Source: Sphingomonas mali NBRC 15500 (GTDB lineage: Bacteria; Pseudomonadota; Alphaproteobacteria; Sphingomonadales; Sphingomonadaceae). Taken from it: a DNA stretch of 64,000 bases. Below are positions 45,080 to 53,599 of this stretch, piece by piece. Location of the stretch: the NCBI RefSeq assembly GCF_001598415.1, contig NZ_BCYX01000002.1, positions 310,001-374,000 on the forward strand. The letters are read 5' to 3'. Numbering within the stretch: the stretch's first letter is position 1; each line of letters opens with the position of its first letter. The position numbers and the translations under genes were made by a program. A model generated the notes under the pieces. It was not told the DNA's origin and searched no databases. It saw nothing but the letters and a program-made list of their open reading frames with translations.

Positions 45080-45402
45080 CAATCTTCCTTTCTGGCAACC
45101 ACCACGGGGGGCGGCAAAGCATCGTCTTCGGAGGGCGCGCCGCGCTCGGCATCGAGCCCCATCCAGATCCGTTCGAACGCCTGATCCTCGGACACACCGA
45201 TGGCCTTGGCATAAGTCGACGCGGCATTGCGGATGACGTCGACCATCGCGATACCGAACAATGCCGGGTCGGCGCCCAGCGGGCGCGGGTTGACGAAGCA
45301 CAAGGTGCCGCCGTCCTTTGACCAGACGCGCAGGAATTCGCGGCTGTCGCCGAGCGTTTCGGCAAAGGGAACGAGGTCGATCGGGACCGGCTTCTCGGTC
45401 AT
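45079..45402 (-). CDS. DUF5076 family small protein
   Basis: A 107-residue protein ([48 protein letters not shown]). It matches the DUF5076 pattern, a cytoplasmic family of unknown function in alphaproteobacteria. It lies between the HAD phosphatase and scoB with end overlaps, and so is part of the CoA-transferase operon. Confidence 0.7.
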   Translation of the reverse strand: MTEKPVPIDLVPFAETLGDSREFLRVWSKDGGTLCFVNPRPLGADPALFGIAMVDVIRNAASTYAKAIGVSEDQAFERIWMGLDAERGAPSEDDALPPPVVVARKED

Positions 45403-46526
45403 TTCTTCACCGGCGGAGAAGTGGAAGTCCCGGCGGACACAGGTGACGGTGCCGGTAGCGGAGTGGCCGCGATCGGCTGCGCACCGGGATCGGTCCAGCG
45501 CCGGTCCTTGGGGAAGACGTCGTCGATATCGCCCTTGAGCGCGGTGCCATACACAGGGTTCGGCAGCACGAACCAGCCGTGGCCCCACAACATCCTGAGC
45601 TTGGGCGAATTGGTCTGCGCGCGACGTTGCGCGGGCGTCATGCCGGATGCGTTGAACAAATCGGTGAAATCACCGAGTTGGTCGCCGACCATCGCGATCA
45701 CGCAATATTTGGCAGAAATCGCCCAGCGCCGGGCGTCCTTGCCGCTGCCACCGGTCGCGTCGTCGCCCTTCAGCCACAGATTTTGCCAGTGAACCACGGG
45801 GCCCAGGCCGGCCAGGGTGAGCGCATCGATCGTCGCCGAGGCGTTGGCCGACGAGCGGTTGGAGTTGAACACCACCTCGATCCCGCTCGCACGCGCCGCC
45901 CGCACCGCGTCGAGCACGCCCGGAACCGGGTCGACCGCGGTCACCCCGCTCGCTTCCCAGCGGTCCCAGCGTTTCTGGTCATAAGCGCCGCTGCGCTGGC
46001 TATCATCGGCTTCGTAGCCGAGGTTCAGCAGCGCCGTCTCGTCGATATCGAGTACGACAGCGGGGCGCTGCCTGGGGCCGCATTTGAGGAATTTGGGTGC
46101 GTCCAGCGTCGCGTCTGGTGCGAGCACGACCGACGAAATGGGATGGCCGACCGCGAAATCGCCGCCGCGCGCGACCAGGAAGTCGGTCAGCGAAAGATAG
46201 GCCTGGATCGACACCGCCGAGGCTTCGCCCGAGCCGTAGAGATATTGCATGCCGGGCGGCACGCTGCCCGGCGGGGGTGCCGCCGGCGTGGTCGGGGCAG
46301 CGGAAGGAATTGCGTCGGCCGCCGGGATTCCGGCCGGCGTGGACTGCGCGCTGGCGGCTGCGAGCGCCGGCGGGGTCGCCGACGGCAGATCCTCGTCCTT
46401 CTTGCCGAAGAACTGCTTCTTGCCGATCGCTCCCGCCGCGAGCACCGGCACGGCGGCGGCGACGCACCCGCTGTTCGCGGTGCTGCCGACGAGCAGCATC
46501 AATAGCGCCAAGCGCCCCTTGGTCAC
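45399..46526 (-). CDS. HAD superfamily acid phosphatase-like lipoprotein
   Basis: A 375-residue lipoprotein ([10 protein letters not shown] lipobox) with a Pro/Ala-rich linker (about 50-110) and an acid phosphatase domain related to e(P4)/class [13 protein letters not shown] (nucleophile Asp), [12 protein letters not shown] and [15 protein letters not shown]-terminal low-complexity tail follows. The GTG start overlaps the scoA stop (GTGA). Probably dephosphorylates periplasmic nucleotides or esters. Confidence 0.88.
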   Translation of the reverse strand: MTKGRLALLMLLVGSTANSGCVAAAVPVLAAGAIGKKQFFGKKDEDLPSATPPALAAASAQSTPAGIPAADAIPSAAPTTPAAPPPGSVPPGMQYLYGSGEASAVSIQAYLSLTDFLVARGGDFAVGHPISSVVLAPDATLDAPKFLKCGPRQRPAVVLDIDETALLNLGYEADDSQRSGAYDQKRWDRWEASGVTAVDPVPGVLDAVRAARASGIEVVFNSNRSSANASATIDALTLAGLGPVVHWQNLWLKGDDATGGSGKDARRWAISAKYCVIAMVGDQLGDFTDLFNASGMTPAQRRAQTNSPKLRMLWGHGWFVLPNPVYGTALKGDIDDVFPKDRRWTDPGAQPIAATPLPAPSPVSAGTSTSPPVKK

Positions 46527-47233
46527 GCCGCAACCCGCTCGCGCACGGTGCGGAATTCGATCTTCTTGTCGTAGGGGCTGCCGACGATCAGGCGGTTCAC
46601 ATAGATGCCCGGCAAATGGACCTGATCGGGATCGAAGCTGCCTACGGGCACGATTTCCTCGACTTCGGCGACGCAGACCTTGCCCGCGGTCGCCATCGGC
46701 TGGTTGAAATTGCGCGCGGTCTTGCGGAAGATGAGGTTGCCCGCCTCGTCGGCCTTCCATCCCTTGATGATCGACAGATCGGCACGGATGCCGCGTTCGA
46801 GGATATAATCCTCGCCGTCGAACGTCTTCACTTCCTTGCCCTCGGCGACCTGGGTGCCGACCCCGGTCTTGGTGTAGAAGCCGGGAATGCCTGCCCCACC
46901 CGCGCGGCAACGTTCGGCGAGCGTGCCCTGGGGGCAGAACTCGACCTCGAGCTCGCCCGCCAGATACTGACGTTCGAATTCCTTGTTCTCGCCGACATAG
47001 GAACTGATCATCTTCTTGACCTGGCGCGTGCGGAGCAGCTTGCCGAGCCCTTCCCCGTCGATGCCGGCATTGTTGCTGGCGATCGTCAGATCCTTGGTGC
47101 CGGCGTCGCGGATCGCGTCGATCAGGCGCTCGGGAATGCCGCACAGGCCGAACCCGCCGGCACAGATCGTCATACCGTCGAACAACACGCCGTCGAGCGC
47201 CGAGGCGGCATCGGAATAAAGCTTACGGGCCAT
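46523..47233 (-). CDS. scoA: 3-oxoacid CoA-transferase subunit A
   Basis: A 236-residue alpha subunit ([37 protein letters not shown] and [14 protein letters not shown]). It pairs with scoB at 44432-45079 to form the heterodimer. I start at ATG 47233 (MARKLYS). It is the first gene of a four-gene overlapping operon: scoA, HAD lipoprotein, DUF5076, scoB. Confidence 0.93.
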   Translation of the reverse strand: MARKLYSDAASALDGVLFDGMTICAGGFGLCGIPERLIDAIRDAGTKDLTIASNNAGIDGEGLGKLLRTRQVKKMISSYVGENKEFERQYLAGELEVEFCPQGTLAERCRAGGAGIPGFYTKTGVGTQVAEGKEVKTFDGEDYILERGIRADLSIIKGWKADEAGNLIFRKTARNFNQPMATAGKVCVAEVEEIVPVGSFDPDQVHLPGIYVNRLIVGSPYDKKIEFRTVRERVAA

Positions 47234-47403
47234 GCGGACTCCTTGGGTGATGCGCGCCGAATAGATGGCAGCGCGGTAAGGAGCAAGCGGGGCCACCGAC
47301 TTTGCGGCCGGGCCGGACTCACTGTTCGCATGTGCGGCAAAATAGCGGCAGCCGCTCTTCGCGGCCGCCCAAATCCCGCCACGAACCGTGTCCAAAGCGC
47401 GAC

Positions 47404-47436
47404 GAACCGGGGGGGTCGCAAGCCCCCCGGTTTTTT
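47404..47436 (+). terminator. Strong hairpin with T6 tract just before the outer-membrane protein gene
   Basis: AACCGGGGGG (47405-47414) pairs with CCCCCCGGTT (47423-47432) around a short loop (GTCGCAAG), followed by TTTTTT. It reads as an intrinsic terminator on the plus strand, yet no plus-strand gene lies upstream and the omp gene begins 19 bases downstream (RBS CAGGAG, ATG 47455). A leader terminator, or the end of a small unannotated RNA. Confidence 0.7.
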
Positions 47437-47454
47437 GTTTAGTCAGGAGTTTTC

Positions 47455-48051
47455 ATGCGTTTCCTTATCGCGTCCGCCCTGTTGGCCAGTGCCGCCATCG
47501 CTACCCCTGCCCTCGCGCAGGATGCCCCCGCTTCCGCCCCCGAGGGCAAGGAATTTCAGGGTTTCAAGATCCTCGCCGTGACCGGCATCGACCATGTCAC
47601 CAGCTCGATCGATAACGAGACCGGCCTCTCCTATGGCGGCGTCATCGGCTACGATTATCAGGCCGGCAAGGCCGTGTTCGGCGTCGAAGGCGAAATCGAC
47701 GGTTCGACCGCCAAGGATTGCGTCAGCAATGCCATCGCCGCGGGTGACCGCCTTTGCGTCAAGGCCGGCCGCGATCTCTATGCCGGCGTGCGCGCTGGTG
47801 TCGTCGTCGGCAACAAGGCGCTGCTCTACGTCAAGGGCGGTTATGCCAATGGCCGCGTCAACGCCACCTACACGGCCGGCGGGACCACCACCAAGGATGG
47901 CACCAATTCGGATGGCTGGCGCGTCGGCACCGGTGTCGAACTGCCCGTGGCCAAGAACATGCTCGTCCGCGCCGAATATCGCTACACCAACTATTCGGAC
48001 ACCGACCTGGCCCGTCACCAGGGCCTGATCGGCTTCGGCGTGAAGTTCTGA
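47455..48051 (+). CDS. Outer membrane beta-barrel (porin-like) protein
   Basis: A 198-residue exported protein (signal MRFLIASALLASAAIATPALAQD). Alternating hydrophobic strands run through the whole length (GLSYGGVIGYDYQAGKAVFGVEGEIDG, RAEYRYTNYSDTDLARHQGLIGFGVKF) and end in a C-terminal Phe, the signature of a BAM-inserted barrel. It resembles the OmpA-like/Omp31 8-strand family. A CAGGAG ribosome site precedes the ATG. Confidence 0.9.
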   Translation: MRFLIASALLASAAIATPALAQDAPASAPEGKEFQGFKILAVTGIDHVTSSIDNETGLSYGGVIGYDYQAGKAVFGVEGEIDGSTAKDCVSNAIAAGDRLCVKAGRDLYAGVRAGVVVGNKALLYVKGGYANGRVNATYTAGGTTTKDGTNSDGWRVGTGVELPVAKNMLVRAEYRYTNYSDTDLARHQGLIGFGVKF

Positions 48052-48079
48052 TCTAACGATCAACCAAACGGACAGCAGG

Positions 48080-48110
48080 GGCCGCGCGGGGAAACCCGCG
48101 CGGCCTTTTT
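48080..48110 (+). terminator. Rho-independent terminator of the outer-membrane protein gene
   Basis: GGCCGCGCGGG / CCCGCGCGGCC, an 11-bp stem with a GAAA loop, followed by TTTTT. Placed about 30 bases after the stop. Confidence 0.93.
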
Positions 48111-48137
48111 CGTTTCGGCTTCAGCGAAGCCGAAACG
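48111..48137. terminator. Second hairpin between convergent genes
   Basis: CGTTTCGGCTTC pairs exactly with GAAGCCGAAACG around AGC. It sits immediately after the first terminator and about 10 bases before the end of the convergent VIT1-like gene, so it could serve that gene. Confidence 0.5.
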
Positions 48138-48147
48138 GTCGCGTCTC

Positions 48148-48846
48148 TCAGACCTGCGTGCCGAACAGGTGACCGATAGCGGCGGTGACCGCCATCGCGA
48201 GCGCGCCCCAGAACACGACGCGTATTGCCCCGCGTATCTGGTTCGCACCACCGGCATGAGCCCCGATCGCCCCGGTCACGGCGAGAAGGACGAGCGTGAC
48301 GGCCATCACGGCCACGACCAGCGAGCGGCCGCCGAACAGCAATGTCATCAGCACCGGGACGATCGCGCCGATAGCGAAACTGCCGGCGGAGGCCAACGCG
48401 GCCTGGACCGGCCGCGCGGCAAGATCCTCGCTGATCCCGAGCTCGTCTCGCAGATGCGCGCCCAGCGCGTCATGCGCCATCAGCTGATCGGCGACCTGAA
48501 GCGACAAATCATGGTCGAGCCCGCGCTGGCGATAGATCGCGGCGAGCTCCTGGCGTTCGGCTTCGGGTTCGTCGGACAGTTCCAAGGTTTCGCGCGCGAT
48601 GTCGGCGCGTTCGGTATCGGCCTGGCTGCTGACCGAAACATATTCGCCCGCCGCCATCGACAAGGCACCAGCGGCGAGCCCCGAAATCCCGGTCAGCAAC
48701 AAGGTGGCGCGGTCGGCATTGGCGGCCGCGACGCCGACGATCAGGCTGGCGGTCGACAGAATGCCGTCGTTGGCGCCAAGCACGGCCGCGCGCAGCCAGC
48801 CGATGCGCTGGACCAGATGTCGTTCACGGTGTCGTCGGATCGCCAT
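48148..48846 (-). CDS. VIT1/CCC1 family transporter
   Basis: A 232-residue membrane protein of the vacuolar iron transporter (nodulin 21-like) family. Signatures are LRAAVLGANDGILSTASLIVGV, GLAAGALSMAAGEYVSVSSQ and a late AIGAIVPVLMTLLF. Family members move Fe2+ or Mn2+. I start at ATG 48846; an upstream frame is open to 48882. Confidence 0.9.
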   Translation of the reverse strand: MAIRRHRERHLVQRIGWLRAAVLGANDGILSTASLIVGVAAANADRATLLLTGISGLAAGALSMAAGEYVSVSSQADTERADIARETLELSDEPEAERQELAAIYRQRGLDHDLSLQVADQLMAHDALGAHLRDELGISEDLAARPVQAALASAGSFAIGAIVPVLMTLLFGGRSLVVAVMAVTLVLLAVTGAIGAHAGGANQIRGAIRVVFWGALAMAVTAAIGHLFGTQV

Positions 48847-48904
48847 TCGTCGCCTTCGTAAATAATTTCCGGCCCGGAACAATACGTGCTTTCACGAACG
48901 GTCG

Positions 48905-49561
48905 TCAGCGCAGCGCCTCGCTTTCGAGGCCGAGCGCAGTTTCGAGATCGGCCAGGGCCTGCGCACTGGTCGAGACCTTGATCGCCGCCATGCCGAGCGC
49001 CGCGGCGGGTTTGCAGTTGATCCCGAGATCGTCGAGATAGACGCACTGGTCGGGCGCCACGCCCAGGGCATCGCAAGCCAGGCGATAGATTGCCGGATCG
49101 GGCTTGCGAATGCCGACCCTGGAGCTTTCGACGACATGGTCGAACCGCGCCATGATCGCCGCGATCGCCTCCGCCTTTTCCGCGGTCGACGACATCTGGG
49201 CGCCATGCCCGGCGGGAACGTTGTTGGTGATGCAGGCGATGCGATAGCCGTTCGCCTTCAGCCAATCGAGCGCCGCGACCATGTCCGGGCGAATGTCGCC
49301 CGACAGCAGCGCGAGCACGTCACGCCCGGGAAGGTCGTGGCCAAAGGCACGCGCCTCTTCCGCGAACAGCGAGTCGAACCGCGCGGCGTCGATCTCCGCG
49401 CGCTCGAACAAGGCCCAGGCATTGCCGTCCGGATTGGTCGAGTTGATCCGGCGGACGACATTGTGCGGCAGGCCGCGTTCGGCCTCCATCCGGTTGAACG
49501 CTTCGAACGGCGAGGAAGTGATCACCCCGCCGAAATCGAAGATCACGGTGTCGCGCGTCAT
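48905..49561 (-). CDS. HAD family hydrolase (HAD-IA)
   Basis: A 218-residue phosphatase-like protein. Motif I is FDFGGVI (nucleophile Asp9), motif II ACITNNVP, the conserved Lys lies in GIRKPDPAIYRL, and motif IV is VYLDDLGINCKPAAALGM. The FDFGGV start is typical of the epoxide hydrolase N-terminal/haloacid dehalogenase branch. It overlaps the DUF2855 gene by 4 bases and ends the SMP30-GST operon. Confidence 0.92.
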   Translation of the reverse strand: MTRDTVIFDFGGVITSSPFEAFNRMEAERGLPHNVVRRINSTNPDGNAWALFERAEIDAARFDSLFAEEARAFGHDLPGRDVLALLSGDIRPDMVAALDWLKANGYRIACITNNVPAGHGAQMSSTAEKAEAIAAIMARFDHVVESSRVGIRKPDPAIYRLACDALGVAPDQCVYLDDLGINCKPAAALGMAAIKVSTSAQALADLETALGLESEALR

Positions 49562-50655
49562 GGTTCGATGAGCAGACCAACGCGTGGATCGACCTTGCCG
49601 GCGACCGCATCGCGATAGGCGGCCAGCGCGGCCTCGGCGCCCGAGCGGCGATCGATCGCGGTCAACCGTTTGGCGGTCGGCATGAAGTCGAGCCACGCTT
49701 CTTCGCTTTGCCGGCGCAAGCCATGGGCGCCCCAGTCCTTCGACCGCTTCTTCATCCTTCCCGGGGCGAAGAAACCGATCGGGCGAGGCCCGGGCAGCGG
49801 GGCACTGCCGCGCTCGGCATCCCAATGCGTGATACCGACGATCATATCGACCGCCAGCGCATCGCCGAAGCGTTCGTGCACCGCACGCGTCGCCGCCGGA
49901 TTGCCGGCGAAGTCGACCAACGCGACTTTCCCCTGGGCCTCGATGGCGTCGATCGCGCCATAATCGACGACCTGATCGTACAATCCGGTATCGGCGGTGA
50001 AGCCGGCGCTGCGTGCCGAAGCGAGCGCGACCAGCCGGGGCCCATGTCCGCGCGCCTTCATCACATGCGCAAAGGCCAAAGCAGTCTTGCTCGACGCTCC
50101 GCTGACGATCACGGTGCCGGCATCGAAATCGTCTTCGTCCTCGAACTGGTCGGCGATCAGCCAGCCGGTCAGGAACAGCGGGCGATAGATCGGCCACCAG
50201 TCGTGATCCGCCTCACGATAATCGCCCAGCGCTTTGAGCCGCGAATATTGATTATAGGCCCCGGGCAACGACGCGCGACGCGGGGTCGCCTCGGTAAAGC
50301 CGGTGCCGCGGATTTGCTCGGCCGCGAGCACGGCATGGCTGGCAAGCGGCCAATAGCCATAAAAGCGGTCGCCCACGGAGAGCCCCTCGGCCGCCGACCG
50401 CGTCACCGTCGCGAACCCCCAGACCGGCAGCCGGCCCGGCTCATCGCGCTCGGAGAAAAAGTCCCAATAGCCTGCGTCCGGCCCGAGGAACGGCGTCTTC
50501 TGGCCCAAGGCGGCATAAGTGATATTGTTGGCGGTCAGCGCGACGAGATCGATCGCGAATTCGGCCTCGCCCGGCGCCGGCGCGCGCTCCGGCAAGTCGA
50601 CGATGTCCGCCTGCGCGATGTCGTCGCGCGCGATCTCGAGTTGCCAGCGGCCCAT
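49558..50655 (-). CDS. DUF2855 family protein
   Basis: A 365-residue protein (VDLVALTANNITYAALG, FLTGWLIADQFED, TVIVSGASSKTALAFAHVMKA, with a Rossmann-like GASSKTA loop). DUF2855 is related to the MDR fold and its substrate is unknown. CAGGAG lies upstream of its ATG at 50655. It sits between GST and HAD genes on one transcript. Confidence 0.88.
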   Translation of the reverse strand: MGRWQLEIARDDIAQADIVDLPERAPAPGEAEFAIDLVALTANNITYAALGQKTPFLGPDAGYWDFFSERDEPGRLPVWGFATVTRSAAEGLSVGDRFYGYWPLASHAVLAAEQIRGTGFTEATPRRASLPGAYNQYSRLKALGDYREADHDWWPIYRPLFLTGWLIADQFEDEDDFDAGTVIVSGASSKTALAFAHVMKARGHGPRLVALASARSAGFTADTGLYDQVVDYGAIDAIEAQGKVALVDFAGNPAATRAVHERFGDALAVDMIVGITHWDAERGSAPLPGPRPIGFFAPGRMKKRSKDWGAHGLRRQSEEAWLDFMPTAKRLTAIDRRSGAEAALAAYRDAVAGKVDPRVGLLIEP

Positions 50656-50669
50656 GATGTTCTCCTGCG

Positions 50670-51410
50670 TCAAACCGACATGGGTCCGCGACGGGGTATG
50701 TCGCCCCGCACACTCGAATCCGCAACCTTCAATCCCGCCGCCTCCAACGCCGCGCGCTGGTCGGCGCCGCGGGTGGTCAGCATGATCTGTTCGGCAACTA
50801 CCGATCGTGCGAACAGCGGCGTCGCGGAAACGTGGTCGATCCAGGCGGCGATGCGCGGCCACCGTGCCGCGTCAGGCGTCCAGCCGGCCAGCGCCGCGTT
50901 GCGAAAGAAACTGGCGAACGTCAGGTCGATCATCGACAGATCGTCGAACACGAACCCGGCGACGGGCGCCTGGGGCTCGAGCCAGTCCATGATCTCGGGC
51001 AAATCGCGGGTGAGGACGGCGGCGACCAGATCCTCATCGGTATCCTGCTTCCACACGCGCGGCTTCACGTTGCGCTGGAAGAACAGCTTCCAGATCATCA
51101 CGTCGCCCAATCGGCTGTCGGCGAATTCCTCCAGCCAGCGCGCCCGCGCCCGCTGGGCGGGATCGGCCGGGTAGAGCGGCTTCTCGGGATAGCGGTCGTC
51201 GAGATATTCGCAGATCACGGTCGAATCGGGGATCACCAGATCACCGTCAATCAGCACCGGGATACGTCTGAGCGGATTGAGCCGGGTGAATTCGTCGCCG
51301 CCGAAAAACGGCACGATCGGGTCGATCTCATACTCGACGCCCTTATGATCGAGCGCCAGGAAGACCTTGCGCGCATAAGGCGAGACGTGATTGCCGATGA
51401 TCCGCAGCAT
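50670..51410 (-). CDS. Glutathione S-transferase family protein
   Basis: A 246-residue GST with N-terminal thioredoxin-like domain (NHVSPYARKVFLALDHKGVEYE; Ser9-Pro10 in the active-site loop) and the glutathione-binding RIPVLIDGDLVIPDSTVICEYL segment, followed by a helical C-terminal domain. It probably conjugates or isomerises electrophilic compounds. Lies between the SMP30-type hydrolase and DUF2855 gene. Confidence 0.92.
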   Translation of the reverse strand: MLRIIGNHVSPYARKVFLALDHKGVEYEIDPIVPFFGGDEFTRLNPLRRIPVLIDGDLVIPDSTVICEYLDDRYPEKPLYPADPAQRARARWLEEFADSRLGDVMIWKLFFQRNVKPRVWKQDTDEDLVAAVLTRDLPEIMDWLEPQAPVAGFVFDDLSMIDLTFASFFRNAALAGWTPDAARWPRIAAWIDHVSATPLFARSVVAEQIMLTTRGADQRAALEAAGLKVADSSVRGDIPRRGPMSV

Positions 51411-51415
51411 GATGC

Positions 51416-52366
51416 TTATCCGTTATATTTGAGCTTGAGGCCTGGGCGCGGCCAGCGGAGCTTGGCGAGGCGCCCGGTTCCCGACAGGCAGATATAGGCA
51501 TCCATCATATCGTCCCCGCCCCAGCAAATGTTGGTGGTGAAGATGTCGTCGGTGGGAACGAACTCGACCAATTCGCCCTGGGGCGAAATCACCGAAATGC
51601 CGCATTCGCCGATCGTCGCGACGCAGATGTTGCCGCACGCCTCCACGCCGAGCGAGTCGAAGAACTTGTAGCCCGCGGGGCGATAGAGCGGGATGCCGGG
51701 GCCGCCCGGGCCCGCGCTGCCGTCGACCTTGCCCGGCGCGATCACGTTGAACGCCATCAGCCGGCACGTATAAGTTTCCGCCGCATAGAGCCGCTTGCCG
51801 TCGGGCGACAGGCCCACGCCGTTGGGGTTCTGGCTCGGGAAAATCACTTCCTCGAGATGGCTGCCGTCGACCTTGCCGTAGAAGATGCCGACGATGTCAT
51901 GGCAACGCTTCTCGTAATCGACCTTGCCATGATCGGTGAACCAGAAGCCGCCTTCGCCATCGAAAACGATGTCATTGGGGCCGCGCAGCACGCAGCCGAA
52001 ATCGCCCGATTTGTAGAGCACTTCCACCGCGCCGGTGGCAATGTCGATCCGCTCGATCCGCCCGCCTGAATAATCATGCGCGATGCCATGCGGCGCCAGC
52101 ATCCCGTTGCTCTCGATATAGTCGAAGCCGCCATTGTTGCAGCAATAGAGCTTGCCGTCAGGGCCGATCGCCAGCCCGTTGGGGCCGCCACCGGGCTCCG
52201 CCACTGTTTCCTTGGAGCCGTCGGGGCGGACCCGGGTGATACGCCCCGCCTCGATCTCGACCAGGATGACGCTGCCATCGGCCATCGCTACCGGGCCTTC
52301 GGGGAACCGCAATCCGTCGGCGACGATCTCCATGCCCCACTCCCACTCGTCACGGCCGAGCTTCAT
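51416..52366 (-). CDS. SMP-30/gluconolactonase family hydrolase
   Basis: A 316-residue six-bladed beta-propeller of the SMP30/gluconolactonase family. It has the metal-ligand motifs LRFPEGPVAM (Glu), GPNGLAIGPDGKLYCCNNGG, GPNDIVFDGEGGFWFTDHGK and PNGVGLSPDGKRLYAAET (Asn and Asp). Such enzymes open lactones with a divalent metal. It starts the four-gene operon ending with the HAD gene. An internal ATG at 52333 is possible. Confidence 0.92.
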   Translation of the reverse strand: MKLGRDEWEWGMEIVADGLRFPEGPVAMADGSVILVEIEAGRITRVRPDGSKETVAEPGGGPNGLAIGPDGKLYCCNNGGFDYIESNGMLAPHGIAHDYSGGRIERIDIATGAVEVLYKSGDFGCVLRGPNDIVFDGEGGFWFTDHGKVDYEKRCHDIVGIFYGKVDGSHLEEVIFPSQNPNGVGLSPDGKRLYAAETYTCRLMAFNVIAPGKVDGSAGPGGPGIPLYRPAGYKFFDSLGVEACGNICVATIGECGISVISPQGELVEFVPTDDIFTTNICWGGDDMMDAYICLSGTGRLAKLRWPRPGLKLKYNG

Positions 52367-52439
52367 ACCCGGTCTTCGAAACGGTCATGCCGCGTCCCGC
52401 GGTCAAAAGGAAGGCGGTTTTGAAGGGAGACAATCGCCG

Positions 52440-52522
52440 TTCCTAGCCCTCTCCCGCCTGCGGGTGCACCGGGCCGGTCATGCCCCCGGCATGACCTGAA
52501 CAGCGCGGGGCGCTGTCGCATA
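52440..52522. repeat. Degenerate REP-type repeat
   Basis: CCTCTCCCGCCTGCGGG (52447-52463) recalls the half-unit at 35380-35399, followed by GGTCATGCCCCCGGCATGACC, a near-perfect hairpin (52476-52496). It lies between divergent genes and looks like a decayed copy of two repeat families. Confidence 0.45.
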
Positions 52523-52600
52523 ACGTTGTTCCGCTCGCATTCGCCGACTGCGGAAAAGGTCCGGCGCGTCGTCGTCCTGACAGATGACCGACAAGGGGTG

Positions 52601-53578
52601 ATGATGAGCGCTGCCGCTTTTGCCGTTGTGATGATGTTGACGTGCACGCCGGGCGGCGTCGACGATCCGGGTTACAGCGTACCAAGCACGACGATCGTCC
52701 AGCTCCAGGCGGAAGGGTCGCTCACCCCTGACCAGTCGGCGCCGACACCACCCCCCACCCCCACGGGTAGCGCTCCACAGTCGACCGTGACGCCCTCGCC
52801 CCAGCCACCCGCTGCCGACGGCGACATCGTCGTGTCGGGGCGACGCCGCTCGCCAGGCGATCCACTGGCCGCGATCAACGAACAATCGTACGCGGCGACC
52901 CAGGCGGTCGATCGCGCGGTCATCGGGCCGGTCGCGCGATCGTTCGAGCACACCGTGCCGAAGCCGGTACGCGACGGACTGCGAAACTTCTTCATCAACC
53001 TGCACGAACCGATCGTCTTCGTGAACTACCTCTTGCAACTGAAGCCGGGCAAGGCGGCAGAGACGGCGGGTCGCTTCGTGATCAATTCGACCGTTGGCGT
53101 CGCCGGCTTGGTGGACTTCGCAAAACGCCGCCCGATCAACCTGCCCCGGCGCAAGAACAGCTTCGCCGATACCCTTGGCTATTATGGCGTGGGTCCGGGG
53201 CCATTCCTGTTCTTGCCGCTGATCGGCCCGACGACACTACGCGATTTGCTTGGTGGTGGCGTCGACCGCATGATGATGCCGCTCTATCTCGGCGCGCCCT
53301 TCAACAAGCCCGTGTTCAACGTCGGTACGGGGGGCGTCCACATGCTCGACCGCCGCGCCGAATTCGACGATCAGCTCAACCAGTTACGGGCGGCGCGGAA
53401 CCCCTATATCGCCACGCGCTCTTATTATCTGTGGCGCCGACAAGCGGAGATCGACGGCCTGCATGGCCGCAAGATCGCGCCCTTCGATCCGGACCCCGAC
53501 AAGCCGATCATGTCGGCTGCCAAGGCTGCGCCGGCGACCCCGACCGTAGAGCCGGGCACCGCGTCGCCGGTCAAATAA
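52601..53578 (+). CDS. MlaA (VacJ) family lipid-transport protein
   Basis: A 325-residue protein of the VacJ/MlaA family. After a signal-like segment and a Pro/Thr-rich linker (about 40-75) comes DPLAAINEQSYAATQAVDRAVIGPVA, then the MlaA core (NFFINLHEPIVFVNYLLQ, GRFVINSTVGVAGLVDFA, GVGPGPFLFLPLIGPTTLRDLLG). MlaA returns misplaced phospholipids from the outer membrane with the Mla system; none of the partner genes is here. It retains the usual C-terminal extension. A lipobox is not clear. Confidence 0.88.
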   Translation: MMSAAAFAVVMMLTCTPGGVDDPGYSVPSTTIVQLQAEGSLTPDQSAPTPPPTPTGSAPQSTVTPSPQPPAADGDIVVSGRRRSPGDPLAAINEQSYAATQAVDRAVIGPVARSFEHTVPKPVRDGLRNFFINLHEPIVFVNYLLQLKPGKAAETAGRFVINSTVGVAGLVDFAKRRPINLPRRKNSFADTLGYYGVGPGPFLFLPLIGPTTLRDLLGGGVDRMMMPLYLGAPFNKPVFNVGTGGVHMLDRRAEFDDQLNQLRAARNPYIATRSYYLWRRQAEIDGLHGRKIAPFDPDPDKPIMSAAKAAPATPTVEPGTASPVK

Positions 53579-53599
53579 GCGCGCGATCGGCGCGCGCGG

